A stretch of DNA of 64,000 nucleotides from Micromonospora endolithica. GTDB taxonomy: Bacteria; Actinomycetota; Actinomycetes; Mycobacteriales; Micromonosporaceae. The stretch covers positions 124,001 to 188,000 of the forward strand of contig NZ_RBAK01000003.1 in assembly GCF_003626595.1 (NCBI RefSeq), read 5' to 3'. Under the pieces are notes generated by a model. It was not told the DNA's origin and made no database searches. It saw only the letters and a program-made list of their open reading frames with translations. The position numbers and the translations under genes are program-made. Below are positions 33,327-44,200 of this stretch, piece after piece; the stretch's first letter is position 1; the number at the start of each line of letters is the position of its first letter.

Positions 33327-34849
33327 GGCCGTCGACTCTGCTGCGGCTCGCCGTGGCGGGCACCGCCACCGACACCGTCCGCGTGGTGCTCACCGCCGTC
33401 AGCGCCGCGCTGGCCACCCTCGCGGGGCTGGCCGCGCTGACCGTCCTGGCCATCCCCACGCCACCTGCCGTCGAGGAGGGGGATGTGCGCTGGTCCGAGC
33501 AGTACGCCAGCCAGTTGCTGGTCGAGCCGGGATTGCGCGGTGGCACCGCCTTCGCGTCGCTGCTGCTCATCATCCCGGTGTTGGCGCTGGCCGGCCAGTG
33601 TGCCCGGCTCGGCGCTCCCGCCCGCGACCGCCGTCTCGCCGCGCTGCGGCTCGCCGGCGCGACCCCCGGGCAGGTCATCCGGCTCGCCGCCGGGGAGACC
33701 GGGCTCGCGGCCCTACTGGGCACGGCCGCGGGCACCGCGATCTACTTCGGCGTACGCGAGGTGTTCGACACCCCCGACGAGCGGGGCCGGCTGGTCCTGC
33801 CCACCGACGTACTGCCCGCTTCCGGGGCGTTCGCCGCAGTGCTGTTCGGGCTGCCCGTCGTGGCGGCGCTCGCCACCGCACTCATACTGCGCGGGGTGAC
33901 GGTCAGCCCGCTCGGCGTGGTACGGGGACGGCAGCGCGAACGCGGCCCCCGCCCCTGGGCCGGTGTCCTGATCGGGCTCGGGCTCGCCGCCTTCGCCGCG
34001 ATCGGACCGGTTAACCGCTGGTACGCCACCCGGGACACCCGGCCGCCCGAGTGGCTGACCCCTGCCCTGCTCATGGCCGGCGGGCTTGCCGCACTCGTCG
34101 GCGTCGTGCTTGGCACCGGCTGGATCTCCTACGTCACCGGGCGGTTGCTGCGCCGATGGGCACGCCGTCCGGCAGTGCTGCTCGCCGCCGCCCGGTTGAC
34201 CGCCGACCCCTGGGCGGGCAGCCGCACCTTCGCCGCCCTGCTGGCGGCGGTGCTCTTCGGCGCTGGAGCGGCGGGCCTCCGGTCCTACTTCGAGGCCGCG
34301 GCGGAGCTGGAACGGCGGGGCGGCGGGGGGCTCGCCGGTAACGGCGGCTTCTACCTGAGCACGATGGACCTCGTCGATCTCGCGGTCGCGGTGGCGATGG
34401 TGGTGGCCTCCGGCGGGCTCGTCGTCGCACTGGTCGAGGGGATCACTGCTCGGCGGCGGGCGTACGCGGCCCTGGTGGCGACCGGGGTGCCGCGCGCCAC
34501 CGTGGGCCGGTCGATCGCCTGGCAGGCGCTGGCACCGGCGGTGCCGGCGGTCGCCCTCGCGCTCACGGTCGGCATGCTGCTGGCCCGCGGACTCTTCGGC
34601 ACCCCTAGCAGCGGTGGATACCGCAGCGAGGTCTGCGACGCGGGGGAGCAGCTCTGCACCGACCCGGCGACCCGGGAGCAGTACACCCGGGTCGAGGTCG
34701 AGCCGCTCATCAGTGTCACACCGGACGTACCCCTCGGGCATTTGGCCTGGCTCGGTACCGGCGCCGTCGCGGCGGTGCTGGTCACCGTCGCGGTGGGGCT
34801 GCTGTTCCTGCGGGCCGGTACGGCGGTCGAGGAACTGCGCGCGACCTGA
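33323..34849 (+). CDS. FtsX-like permease of a MacB-type ABC system
   Basis: 508 residues with about eight membrane segments arranged as two FtsX/MacB-like halves; the pair of conserved cytoplasmic coupling motifs ARDRRLAALRLAGATPGQV and ARRRAYAALVATGVPRATV are both present (RR-x-LAALRLAGAT form). A small extracellular loop with two Cys (VCDAGEQLCTDP) lies before the last segment and could form a disulfide. Such systems do not import; they work as mechanotransmitters or exporters, often of peptides or antibiotics. Last gene of the PadR operon. Confidence 0.87.
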   Translation: MRPSTLLRLAVAGTATDTVRVVLTAVSAALATLAGLAALTVLAIPTPPAVEEGDVRWSEQYASQLLVEPGLRGGTAFASLLLIIPVLALAGQCARLGAPARDRRLAALRLAGATPGQVIRLAAGETGLAALLGTAAGTAIYFGVREVFDTPDERGRLVLPTDVLPASGAFAAVLFGLPVVAALATALILRGVTVSPLGVVRGRQRERGPRPWAGVLIGLGLAAFAAIGPVNRWYATRDTRPPEWLTPALLMAGGLAALVGVVLGTGWISYVTGRLLRRWARRPAVLLAAARLTADPWAGSRTFAALLAAVLFGAGAAGLRSYFEAAAELERRGGGGLAGNGGFYLSTMDLVDLAVAVAMVVASGGLVVALVEGITARRRAYAALVATGVPRATVGRSIAWQALAPAVPAVALALTVGMLLARGLFGTPSSGGYRSEVCDAGEQLCTDPATREQYTRVEVEPLISVTPDVPLGHLAWLGTGAVAAVLVTVAVGLLFLRAGTAVEELRAT

Positions 34850-34859
34850 CCGGCTGAGT

Positions 34860-34913
34860 GTTAGGAAGGGACCCTTGTACAACGCCAGGCGTTAACAAGG
34901 GGCCCTTCCTTAC
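34860..34913 (-). repeat. Interspersed repeat copy F (inverted dimer)
   Basis: In minus orientation begins TAAGGAAGGGCCCC, centre CGCCTGGCGTTG, ends CCCTTCCTAAC. It lies between convergent genes and is followed on the plus strand by a CACCGCAC-rich stretch (34914-34936). Confidence 0.9.
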
Positions 34914-34949
34914 ACCGCACACCGCACCGCACCGCGCGTAGCGCGCGCC

Positions 34950-37055
34950 TCAGGCGCGGCCGAGGCGGTCCAGCATCCACGCGTTGACGAACGCTTCCTC
35001 GCGCCACGCGTCGTAACGACCACTCGGGCCGCCGTGCCCGGCGCCCATCTCCGTCTTGAGCAGGTAGTCGCCGGACGGGGCGATCTCGCGCAGTCGCGCG
35101 ATCCACTTCGCCGGCTCGTGGTAGAGCACCCGGGTGTCGTTGAGGCTGGTCACCGCGAGGATCGCCGGGTAGTCCACGGCCCGCACGTTCTCGTACGGGG
35201 TGTAGGACTTCATGTACGCGTACACCTCGGGGTCGTCGAGCGGGTTGCCCCACTCCTCCCACTCGGTGACGGTCAGCGGCAACGTCGGATCGAGCATCGA
35301 GGTGAGCGCGTCCACGAACGGCACCTGCGCGACGATCCCGGCGAACGCGTCCGGCGCGATGTTGGCCACCGCGCCCATCAGCAGCCCGCCGGCCGAGGCG
35401 CCCCGGGCGACCAGCCGGTCGGGGGCCGTCCACCCCGCCTTGACCAGGTGCCGGGCGCACGCCACGAAGTCGGTGAACGTGTTCTTCTTGGCCAGCAGCT
35501 TGCCCTGGTCGTACCAGCGCCGGCCCAGCTCGCCGCCGCCGCGCACGTGCGCCACGGCGAAGACGACGCCGCGGTCGAGCAGGGAGAGCCGGGCGACGGA
35601 GAACCAGGGATCCATGCTCGCCTCGTACGAGCCGTAGCCGTAGATCACACAGGGGGCCGAACCGTCGCGTGGGGTGCCGGCGCGGCACACCAGCGAGATG
35701 GGCACCCGGGTCCCGTCGTCGGCCAGTGCCCAGTCCCGGTGCTGCTCGTACCCGGCCGGGTCGTACGGCCGTCCGTCCGGGCCGGGCAGCACCGGCTTCT
35801 GCCGGCGTAGGACCATCTGCCGGGTCACCAGGTCGTAGTCGTAGACCGAGTCGGGGGTGACCAGCGAGGTGTAGCCGAGCCGGATCTGTCCGGTGCGGTA
35901 CTCCGGGTTGGAACCGAGGCCGACGCTGTAGAGCGGCTCCGGGAAGTCGATGTCGTACGCGTCGCCGCCGCCGACCGGCAGTACCCGCAGTCCGGTCAGA
36001 CCGTTGACGCGCAGCGACACCACCAGGTGGTCGGCGAACGCGTCCACCGCCTCCAGCCGGGTGCCGGGGGAGTGGTCGATCAGCGGGACCCAGTCGCCCG
36101 GCGCGTCCGCCGAGGTGTACGCGAGGGCGAAGTCCTCGGCACCGTCGTTGTGCAGGATCAGGAAGCGGTGGCCGTGATGCTCCACGGTGTACTCCACGCC
36201 CTGCCGGCGGGGCGCCACGGACGCCGGCGCTCCGGTCGGATTGCCCGCCGGGATCACCAGCACCTCGCTGGTGATCTTGCTGTGCACGTCGATGAGGACG
36301 AACCGTTCCGACCGGGTCAGCTCGACGCCCACCCAGAACCGCTCGTCGTCCTCCTGGTGGACGACCACGTCCTCGGTCGACGCGGTGCCCAGCGTGTGCC
36401 GCCAGACCCGGTTGGGCCGCCACGCCTCGTCGACGGTGACATAGAACAGCACCGACGCGTCGGCGGACCAGGCGGTGCCGTAGAAGGTGTCCGGCACCTC
36501 GTCGGGCCGCAGCTCACCGGTGCCCAGGTCCTTCACCCGCAGGGTGAAGCGCTCGTCGCCGGAGAAGTCCGTCGAGTACGCGAGCCAGCGCCCGTCCGGG
36601 CTGACGTCGAACGCGCCGAGGGCGAAGAACTCGTGTCCCTCGGCGAGCAGGTTGCCGTCGAGCAACACCTCCTCGCCGTCCAGCGGCGCGCCGTCCGCGC
36701 TGACCGGCGGCTCGGTCTCGCCGTCGCGGACCGCGCGGCGGCAGTGCACCCCGTACTGCTGCCCCTCGACCGTGCGGGTGTAGTACCACCAGTCGCCCTT
36801 GCGGGCGGGCACGGTCAGGTCGGTCTCCCGGGTGCGCCGGCGGATCTCCTCGTACAGTTCCGTCCGCAGCCCGGCCAGGTGTTCCGTGCGGGCCTCGGTG
36901 TACGCGTTCTCGGCGGTCAGGTGGGCGATGGTCGCCGGGTCGTCCTTGGCGGTCAACCAGGCGTACTCGTCGACGAGGGTGTCGCCGTGGTGGGTGCGCT
37001 CGCTCGGCACCCGGTTGGCCACGGGCGGGGTGGTCTCGGTGGTCACGGCCGCCAC
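34950..37055 (-). CDS. ptrB: S9 family oligopeptidase B-like serine peptidase
   Basis: 701 residues, matching the oligopeptidase B length. An N-terminal seven-bladed propeller region is followed by the alpha/beta-hydrolase domain with Ser554 (RGASAGG), Asp640 (SLNDTRV) and His674 (MGAGHGG). The DEYAWL and YYTRTVEGQQY signatures near the N-terminus are those of oligopeptidase B. It cleaves short peptides after basic residues in the cytoplasm. No signal peptide. The start is the GTG at 37055 or a GTG three codons later; RBS is poor. Confidence 0.92.
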   Translation of the reverse strand: MAAVTTETTPPVANRVPSERTHHGDTLVDEYAWLTAKDDPATIAHLTAENAYTEARTEHLAGLRTELYEEIRRRTRETDLTVPARKGDWWYYTRTVEGQQYGVHCRRAVRDGETEPPVSADGAPLDGEEVLLDGNLLAEGHEFFALGAFDVSPDGRWLAYSTDFSGDERFTLRVKDLGTGELRPDEVPDTFYGTAWSADASVLFYVTVDEAWRPNRVWRHTLGTASTEDVVVHQEDDERFWVGVELTRSERFVLIDVHSKITSEVLVIPAGNPTGAPASVAPRRQGVEYTVEHHGHRFLILHNDGAEDFALAYTSADAPGDWVPLIDHSPGTRLEAVDAFADHLVVSLRVNGLTGLRVLPVGGGDAYDIDFPEPLYSVGLGSNPEYRTGQIRLGYTSLVTPDSVYDYDLVTRQMVLRRQKPVLPGPDGRPYDPAGYEQHRDWALADDGTRVPISLVCRAGTPRDGSAPCVIYGYGSYEASMDPWFSVARLSLLDRGVVFAVAHVRGGGELGRRWYDQGKLLAKKNTFTDFVACARHLVKAGWTAPDRLVARGASAGGLLMGAVANIAPDAFAGIVAQVPFVDALTSMLDPTLPLTVTEWEEWGNPLDDPEVYAYMKSYTPYENVRAVDYPAILAVTSLNDTRVLYHEPAKWIARLREIAPSGDYLLKTEMGAGHGGPSGRYDAWREEAFVNAWMLDRLGRA

Positions 37056-37138
37056 GTTACCGGCCGGCCGGGGTCCGCGGCGCGGCGTCGTTCGCCGACC
37101 CGCCGCCGGGTCTTTCGAACATGTGTACGATGACCGCC

Positions 37139-38497
37139 ATGGCGGCAGCAGCGAGTTCCACCGATTCCACCGACCGGCCCGGCGCCTTGGACATCACCCG
37201 GCGGCTGACGGAGATCTGCGGTCCGCCCTTCGCCCGCCTGGCCGGCCCGGCCGACGAGGTGGCCGGCCGCCCGGCCCGCTGGGTGGCCGTCCCCGGCGGC
37301 CCGCACGCCGCCGCCGAGGTGCTGCGCCTCGCCGCCCGCCACGACCTGTCGGTGGTCCCCCGGGGCGCCGGCACGAAGATCGACTGGGGTGCCGCGCCGG
37401 ACCGGGTCGACATCATGCTCGACACCGGCCGGCTCGCCGGCATCGGGCACCGGGCGGTGGGCGGGGCCACCGTGGAGGTCGGCGCCGGCACCCCGCTGCG
37501 CGCCGTCCAGGCGACCCTGGAACGCACCGGTCGACGGCTCGCGCTGGACGCCCCCTCGCCCGGCGCCACCCTGGGCGGCGTCCTCGCCGCCGGCGAGGCC
37601 GGCCCGCTGCGGCACCGCCACGGCACCCCGTGCGACCAGCTCGTCGGGCTGCGCTACCTGGCCGCCGGCGGCGACCTGGTCAACGCCGGCGGCGGCGCCG
37701 AGGGGCTGGAACTGGCCCGGCTGCTCTGCGGCTCGCAGGGCGCCCTGGGCGTGCTGGTGACCGCCGCCCTACGGGTGCAGGCGGTGCCGGCCAGCCGTGT
37801 CTGGGTCACCCGTCCGGTGTGGACGCCGCTGGAGGTGCACGACCTCGTGCGTACGGTGCTGGCCGCCCGCCTCGACCCGGCGGCGGTCGAGTTGGACCTG
37901 CCGGCCGGCGCGGGACCCCGGCCGCAGCGGGACGGCCGGGCCGAGTCGATGTCCCGGCACCCGTCGATGACGGGTCGGGCCACGACCGGCCCGGCCCATG
38001 CCGGCTCCCTGGTCGTCCTGCTGGAGGGCGGTCCGGCCGACGTCGCGGAGCGGGCCGGGAAGCTACGGTCCCTGTTCGGCTCGGGCACCACCACCGGGCA
38101 CTCCGCGCCGGTCTGGTGGCGGCGCTACCCTTTCGCCCCGGGCGACACCGCCCTGCGCATCGAGGTGCCGATCGGCGACCTGCACGCCGCCGTCTACGCG
38201 CTGCGCGACGCGGCCGGCGGCCCGGTCCCGCTGCGCGGCTCCGCCGGGCTCGGTGTGGTGCACGCGGCGCTGCCCGGTTCGACCGCACCCGACCGGGTGG
38301 CCTCGATCCTGGCCGCCGTCCGGGGTGTGCTCCTGGCCCGGCAGGGTCGCTGCGTGGTGGTGTCCGCGGCGGAACCCGTCCGCCGCGCGGTCGACCTGTG
38401 GGGGGAGCTGTCCGGGCTGGCCCGGTTGCGCGCCGTCAAGGAGCACCTCGACCCGCACCGCCGCCTCGCCCCGGGCCGCCTCCCCGGCGGCCTCTGA
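37139..38497 (+). CDS. FAD-binding oxidoreductase (GlcE/GlcD-like)
   Basis: 452 residues. The FAD-PCMH domain is visible at the N-terminus: VVPRGAGTKIDWG (pyrophosphate-binding loop), GATVEVGAGTPLRAVQATLE, ALDAPSPGATLGGVLAAGEAG and the later GSQGALGVLVTAALRV. The C-terminal part is the FAD-oxidase cap, ending with the VKEHLDPHRRLAPGRLP motif typical of glycolate oxidase subunits GlcD/GlcE. It oxidises an alpha-hydroxy acid with an unknown acceptor. A -10 box TACGAT ends seven bases before the ATG at 37139, supporting a leaderless start. Confidence 0.85.
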   Translation: MAAAASSTDSTDRPGALDITRRLTEICGPPFARLAGPADEVAGRPARWVAVPGGPHAAAEVLRLAARHDLSVVPRGAGTKIDWGAAPDRVDIMLDTGRLAGIGHRAVGGATVEVGAGTPLRAVQATLERTGRRLALDAPSPGATLGGVLAAGEAGPLRHRHGTPCDQLVGLRYLAAGGDLVNAGGGAEGLELARLLCGSQGALGVLVTAALRVQAVPASRVWVTRPVWTPLEVHDLVRTVLAARLDPAAVELDLPAGAGPRPQRDGRAESMSRHPSMTGRATTGPAHAGSLVVLLEGGPADVAERAGKLRSLFGSGTTTGHSAPVWWRRYPFAPGDTALRIEVPIGDLHAAVYALRDAAGGPVPLRGSAGLGVVHAALPGSTAPDRVASILAAVRGVLLARQGRCVVVSAAEPVRRAVDLWGELSGLARLRAVKEHLDPHRRLAPGRLPGGL

Positions 38498-38504
38498 CCA
38501 CCGC

Positions 38505-38936
38505 TCAGTCCAGCCACCACCGGGTCAGGTCGGTGCCGATCGGCGCGAGGCGCAGCACGGTCACCACCGCCGCCGCGACGGTGACCGCGAGCAGCAGCCG
38601 CCAGATCCGGCGGGTCATGCCGGCCCGGTCCCGGACCAGCAGCAGCACCGAGTAACCCGCCAGCAGCGGGGCGACCGCCAGGCCGGCGAGGAAGAGCAGC
38701 ATGAGCAGCCCGTAGAGCCAGGTGAAGGCGTTCGTGCCGGACAGGCCGTACGGCACCATGTCCTTCGGGTCGTACGCGCCGGTGGTCATCTCGCCGGGGC
38801 CGACTCCGGCGGCCGCCATCCGGCCGAGCCACAGTGCGGTGACCACGACCGTCGCGCCGAGCATGGCCAGTTGCCCGACGAGGACGGTGCGCAGCAGCGG
38901 TGGCCGGTCCGCGCCGGCATGGACGGTGCTCGACAT
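38505..38936 (-). CDS. Membrane protein, four helices, function unknown
   Basis: 143 residues. Four predicted membrane segments (VLVGQLAMLGATVVVTALWL, WLYGLLMLLFLAGLAVAPLL, AGYSVLLLV, LLLAVTVAAAVVTVLRL), with a conserved-looking loop GAYDPKDMVPYGLSGTNAF. I do not recognise a family. It ends seven bases from the convergent FAD oxidoreductase stop. Codon usage is normal for the window. Confidence 0.65.
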   Translation of the reverse strand: MSSTVHAGADRPPLLRTVLVGQLAMLGATVVVTALWLGRMAAAGVGPGEMTTGAYDPKDMVPYGLSGTNAFTWLYGLLMLLFLAGLAVAPLLAGYSVLLLVRDRAGMTRRIWRLLLAVTVAAAVVTVLRLAPIGTDLTRWWLD

Positions 38937-38987
38937 CTCCGTACCCTAGCGGCGACGCCCGGGTGGCGGTGGCCCCGGCGGCAGGGG

Positions 38988-41072
38988 TCAGGCCGCGTCG
39001 TTGCGCAGGACGAGGATCGCGATGTCGTCGCGCGGGGTCTCCGGTGAGAAGCCGATCGCCGTGGCGCGGAGCCGGGCGGCCACCACGTCGGCGGAGTACC
39101 CACCCAGCGGGGCGGCGGCCTCGCGCAGCCGGTCGGTGCCGAAGAGGTCCCGGCCGCGCCGTCGTTCGGTGACGCCGTCGGTGTAGAAGACCAGCGCGTC
39201 GCCCGGATCGAGGGGGAACTCGGCGGTCGGCGAGGCGATCGAGTCGAGCAGGCCGAGGGCGGTACCACCGGTGCCGACGAAGTCGGCGCCGCCGCCGGAG
39301 CGGAGCAGCACCGGCCGGTCGTGGCCGGCGAGGTGCAGCGACACGTCGAGCTGATCGCCGTCGCCGGGCCCGACGGCCGCCAGGGCGAGGGTGCAGTACC
39401 GGCCGCCACCCCGCTCGACCAGCGTCTCGTTGAGCCGGGTCAGCGCCTCGACGAGTGGCTTGCCGTCACCCACCAGCACCCGGATGACGTCGCGGACCAG
39501 ACCGGTCACCGCAGCGGCCTGCACGCCCTTGCCGGACACGTCGCCGATGACCACCAGCCACCGTCCGTCCGGCAGCGGCAGGACGTCGTAGAAGTCACCG
39601 CCCACGTCGGCGTCGTCACCGGTCGGCACGTACTCGGCGGCGAAGCCGATGCCCTCCACCACCGGCAGCACCGGCGGCAGCAGCGACTGCTGGAGGGTGT
39701 GTGCGACGCGGCGGCGTTCGGCGTGGATCCGCGCGTTCTCGATGGCCAGGGCGGCCCGTCGGGCCACGTCCTCCAGGACGGCCACCTCGTCGGGATCGTG
39801 CCGGTGCCGCTGGTGCCGTCCGACGGCGAGGGTGCCCAGGCGCTGCCCCCGGGCGATCAGCGGCACGGCGAAGCCCTCCATCGGCCCGCCGAGCGGCGTC
39901 TGGGTCCCGTTGCGGGACGCCTCCCGCAACCGGGCCTGGACCGAGTCCGGGCCGGTCTCGCGGAGCACCGAGTGCAGCTGCGGCAGCACCGACTCGTCGG
40001 CGTGGCTGGCCGCCGCGAGCCGCAGGCGACCCCACTCGTCGGTGGTGTGCACCGCACACCACTGCCCGAGGCGGGGTACCACCAGCTGCGGGATCAGCGC
40101 CATGGTCAGCTCGACGTCGAGGGACTGGGCCAGCAGCTCACTGGCCTCGGCGAGGAACGTCAGCCAGGCCCGGCGACGGACGTCCGCCCGGCGCAGCCGG
40201 TCGTTCTCCAGGTGCAGGGAGAGCCGCTCGGCGGTGAGCACGGCCAGCGGCCGGGCGTACGCGGACGGCGCCGCGTCCAGCTCCAGCTCGCCGGAGTACG
40301 GGCGGTGCACGGTCAGCGGCACCCGGAGCAGGTCGCTGCCCGGGCGGGGCTGGCGGCCGTACCGGGCGAGGACCTGGCGACCCTGCCCGTCCCCCCGGTC
40401 CAGCCGGATCATGCCTCCGGCCGCGCCGACCATCTCCGCTACCCGGGTCAGCAGACCGGTGGCGAAGTCGGGCAGCGGGTCCTCGGCGTACGGGTCGGGG
40501 CTGGTCTGCATCAGTTCGCTCATCGCGCCGGCGCTCGGCGCCGAGCTGTCCCCGGTGCCGGTGCTGGTCCCGGCGGACGCCGCCTCCCCGAACCGCACCC
40601 GGCCCTGGCCGGCGGCCCCGGGCCGGTCCAGCCGGAACCAGACCCCCTTGCCCGTGGGCAGGTAGGTGGTGCCCCAGCGGCTGGCGAAGTGGTCGACCAG
40701 CAGCAGGCCCCGGCCGCGTTCGGAGACCTCGGCGATGTCGGTGGAGTCGTTGCGGACGCCGACGGTCAGCTCCTCCACCGGCCCGTTGGCGAAGTCCGAC
40801 ACGGTGACGGTGAGACCGATCGGGTCGGCGACGACCTCGATGTCCAGTTCGGTGCGGGCGTGTTCCACCGCGTTGGTGGACAGTTCGGTGGTCAGCAGCA
40901 GCGCCTCGTTGGCCAGTTCGTCGAGGTGCGCCTCGGTGAGAACGGACCGGACGACGGCACGGGCGGCGGCGGGCGTGCGCCGGTCGGCGGGGAGCCGGAC
41001 CCGCCGGACGTGCTCGTCTCGGCCCCCGGTCGTCGCGGGCCCGGTCTCCGCGGACACCCCCGTATCCTCCAC
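38988..41072 (-). CDS. HATPase-GAF-PP2C phosphatase (partner-switching regulator)
   Basis: 694 residues. The N-terminus (~15-160) is an RsbW-like ATPase domain (ELSTNAVEHARTELDI, then VSERGRGLLLVDHFASRWG). A linker and short GAF-like module follow, then a full GAF (~350-450; SLDVELTMALIPQLVV to AALAIENARI) and a SpoIIE/PP2C phosphatase (~465-690; LQQSLLPPVLP, GGDFYDVLPL, VIGDVSGKGVQAA, FYTDGVTERR, RDDIAILVL). It resembles streptomycete RsbU/OsaC-type proteins. GGGGGAGG precedes the GTG start. Divergent from the HAMP-repeat kinase, with 177 bases between. Confidence 0.88.
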   Translation of the reverse strand: MEDTGVSAETGPATTGGRDEHVRRVRLPADRRTPAAARAVVRSVLTEAHLDELANEALLLTTELSTNAVEHARTELDIEVVADPIGLTVTVSDFANGPVEELTVGVRNDSTDIAEVSERGRGLLLVDHFASRWGTTYLPTGKGVWFRLDRPGAAGQGRVRFGEAASAGTSTGTGDSSAPSAGAMSELMQTSPDPYAEDPLPDFATGLLTRVAEMVGAAGGMIRLDRGDGQGRQVLARYGRQPRPGSDLLRVPLTVHRPYSGELELDAAPSAYARPLAVLTAERLSLHLENDRLRRADVRRRAWLTFLAEASELLAQSLDVELTMALIPQLVVPRLGQWCAVHTTDEWGRLRLAAASHADESVLPQLHSVLRETGPDSVQARLREASRNGTQTPLGGPMEGFAVPLIARGQRLGTLAVGRHQRHRHDPDEVAVLEDVARRAALAIENARIHAERRRVAHTLQQSLLPPVLPVVEGIGFAAEYVPTGDDADVGGDFYDVLPLPDGRWLVVIGDVSGKGVQAAAVTGLVRDVIRVLVGDGKPLVEALTRLNETLVERGGGRYCTLALAAVGPGDGDQLDVSLHLAGHDRPVLLRSGGGADFVGTGGTALGLLDSIASPTAEFPLDPGDALVFYTDGVTERRRGRDLFGTDRLREAAAPLGGYSADVVAARLRATAIGFSPETPRDDIAILVLRNDAA

Positions 41073-41249
41073 CTCGCCTCCCCCGGGTGCCAAGCCGGTC
41101 CCCCGGGACGGGGGCTGACGGGGCCCCGGACAGCCTCCGGGGACCGCCCGGACCGCGCGCCGACCTGGCGGGTCCGGGGAGGCGGGCACAATATGGGGTG
41201 GCCGGCGTGCCGACCCGGGACGACGGCCCCCGACCCTGAGCGAGGGATG

Positions 41250-44200
41250 ATGACCACGGCGAAACAGTCGGTGACGGCCGACCAGTCCGCGCCCGACCAC
41301 GAGCAGGTCCTCGTCGAGCTGACCGAGGCGCTGCGGCGGGTCCGTCAGGGCGACCTCAAGGTCCGGTTGCCCCGTCGGGCGGGCCGGGCCGGTGAGGTGG
41401 CGGACGCCTTCAACGAGGTGGTCTCGCTCCAGGAGCGGCAATACCTGGACCTGCGGCGGATCAGCCGGATCGTCGGCCGGGACGGCCGGCTCACCGAGCG
41501 GCTGGACGACGAGGGACTGGACGGCACGTGGGCGGAGGGGCAGCGGGCGATCAACTCGCTGATCGACGACCTGGGCCGGCCGACCACGGAGATCGCCCGG
41601 GTGATCGTGGCGGTGGCCGACGGCGACCTCTCCCAGCACATGGCGCTGGAGATCGACGGGCGTCCGCTGCGCGGCGAATACCTGCGGATCGGCCGCACGG
41701 TGAACACGATGGTCGACCAGCTCTCCTCGTTCTCCAACGAGGTCACCCGGGTGGCCCGCGAGGTGGGCACCGAGGGCAAGCTCGGCGGGCAGGCCGACGT
41801 ACGCGGCGTCGCCGGCACCTGGAAGGACCTCACCGACTCGGTGAACACGATGGCGTCGAACCTCACCGGGCAGGTGCGGTCGATCTCCCAGGTGGCCACG
41901 GCGGTGGCCAAGGGTGACCTGTCGCAGAAGATCACCGTGAGCGCCCGGGGCGAGGTCGCCGAGCTGGCCGACACGATGAACTCGCTCACCGACACGCTGC
42001 GGCTCTTCGCCGAGCAGGTGACGCGGGTGGCCCGCGAGGTGGGCACCGAGGGCAAGCTGGGTGGTCAGGCGGAGGTGCCGGGCGTGGCCGGCACCTGGAA
42101 GGACCTGACCGACAACGTGAACTCGATGGCGTCGAACCTGACGTCGCAGGTGCGGAACATCGCCCAGGTGTCCACGGCGGTGGCCAAGGGTGACCTGAGC
42201 CAGAAGATCACCGTCGCCGCTCAGGGCGAGATCCTGGAGTTGAAGGACACCGTCAACACGATGGTGGACCAGTTGTCGTCGTTCGCCGACGAGGTGACCC
42301 GGGTGGCGCGCGAGGTGGGCATCGAGGGCAAGCTGGGCGGCCAGGCCCAGGTCCGGGGCGTCTCCGGCACCTGGCGGGACCTGACCGAAAACGTGAACCA
42401 GCTCGCCGGCAACCTGACCAGCCAGGTCCGCAACATCTCCCAGGTCTCCACGGCGGTGGCGAAGGGCGACCTGTCGCAGAAGATCACCGTCGACGCGCAG
42501 GGCGAGATCCTGGAGCTGAAGAACACCGTCAACACGATGGTCGACCAGCTGTCGTCGTTCGCCGACGAGGTGACCCGGGTGGCCCGTGAGGTGGGCACCG
42601 AGGGCAAGCTGGGCGGGCAGGCGCAGGTCAAGGGTGTCTCCGGCACGTGGCGGGACCTGACCGACAACGTGAACTCGATGGCGTCGAACCTGACCTCGCA
42701 GGTGCGCAACATCGCCTCGGTCACCACGGCGGTGGCCAAGGGTGACCTGTCGCAGAAGATCACCGTCGACGCCCGGGGCGAGATCCTGGAGCTGAAGTCG
42801 ACGGTGAACACGATGGTCGACCAGCTGTCGTCGTTCGCCGACGAGGTGACCCGGGTGGCCCGTGAGGTGGGCACCGAGGGCAAGCTGGGCGGCCAGGCGC
42901 AGGTGCGCGGCGTGGCCGGCACCTGGCGGGACCTGACCGACAACGTGAACTCGATGGCGTCGAACCTGACCGCCCAGGTGCGGAACATCGCCCAGGTCTC
43001 CACCGCCGTCGCGAAGGGCGACCTGTCGCAGAAGATCACCGTCGACGCGCAGGGCGAGATCCTGGAGCTGAAGTCGACGGTCAACACGATGGTGGACCAG
43101 CTGTCGTCGTTCGCCGACGAGGTGACCCGGGTGGCCCGTGAGGTGGGCACCGAGGGCAAGCTGGGCGGGCAGGCGCAGGTCAAGGGTGTCTCCGGCACGT
43201 GGCGGGACCTGACCGACAACGTGAACTCGATGGCGTCGAACCTGACCTCGCAGGTGCGCAACATCGCCTCGGTGACCACGGCGGTGGCCAAGGGCGACCT
43301 CGGCCAGAAGATCACCGTGGACGCGCAGGGCGAGATCCTGGAGCTGAAGAACACCGTCAACACGATGGTCGACCAGCTCTCGTCGTTCGCCGACGAGGTG
43401 ACCCGGGTGGCCCGCGAGGTGGGCATCGAGGGCAAGCTCGGCGGGCAGGCGCAGGTGAAGGGCGTCTCCGGCACCTGGCGGGACCTCACCGAGAACGTCA
43501 ACCAGCTCGCCTCGACACTGACCACCCAGCTGCGGGCGATCTCCCAGGTCTCCACCTCGGTGACCCGGGGTGACCTGACCCAGCGGATCGCGGTCAAGGC
43601 GCAGGGCGAGGTCGCCGAGCTGAAGGACAACATCAACCAGATGATCGTCACCCTCCGGGAGACGACCAAGAAGAACGCCGAGCAGGGCTGGCTGGACTCC
43701 AACCTGGCCCGCATCGGTGGCCTGCTCCAGGGTCAGCGGGACCTGGGCGAGGTCTGCCGCATGATCATGATGGAGGTGACCCCGCTGGTGGACGCGCAGC
43801 TCGGCGCGTTCTTCCTGGCGGACAACGACGAGGGCAGTGTACGGCTGCGGCTCACCGCCTCCTACGGGTACGTCGCCCGGGGACACGACGTCACCTTCGG
43901 CCCCGGGGAGGGCCTGGTCGGGCAGACCGCGTTGTCCCGCCGCACCATCCGGGTCAGCGCCGCGCCGGACGGCCGGCTCACGCTGCGGTCCGGGCTCGCC
44001 GACACCCCGCCCGCCGACCTGGTCGTGCTGCCGGTGCTGTTCGAGGGCGAACTGCTCGGTGTGATCGAGTTCGCCAGCGTGGCGGCCTTCTCGGGCCTGC
44101 ACCTGTCGTTCCTGGAGCGGTTGGTGCTGACCATCGGCGTCGCGGTCAACACCATCCAGGCCAACCGGCGTACGGAGGAACTGCTCGCCCAGTCGCAGCG

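Noticed and set aside
41739..43670. Tandem 276-bp units as an assembly artefact
   Set aside because: Units differ at consistent positions and keep the frame, and arrays of 92-residue HAMP units are a known architecture; copy number should still be confirmed with long reads.
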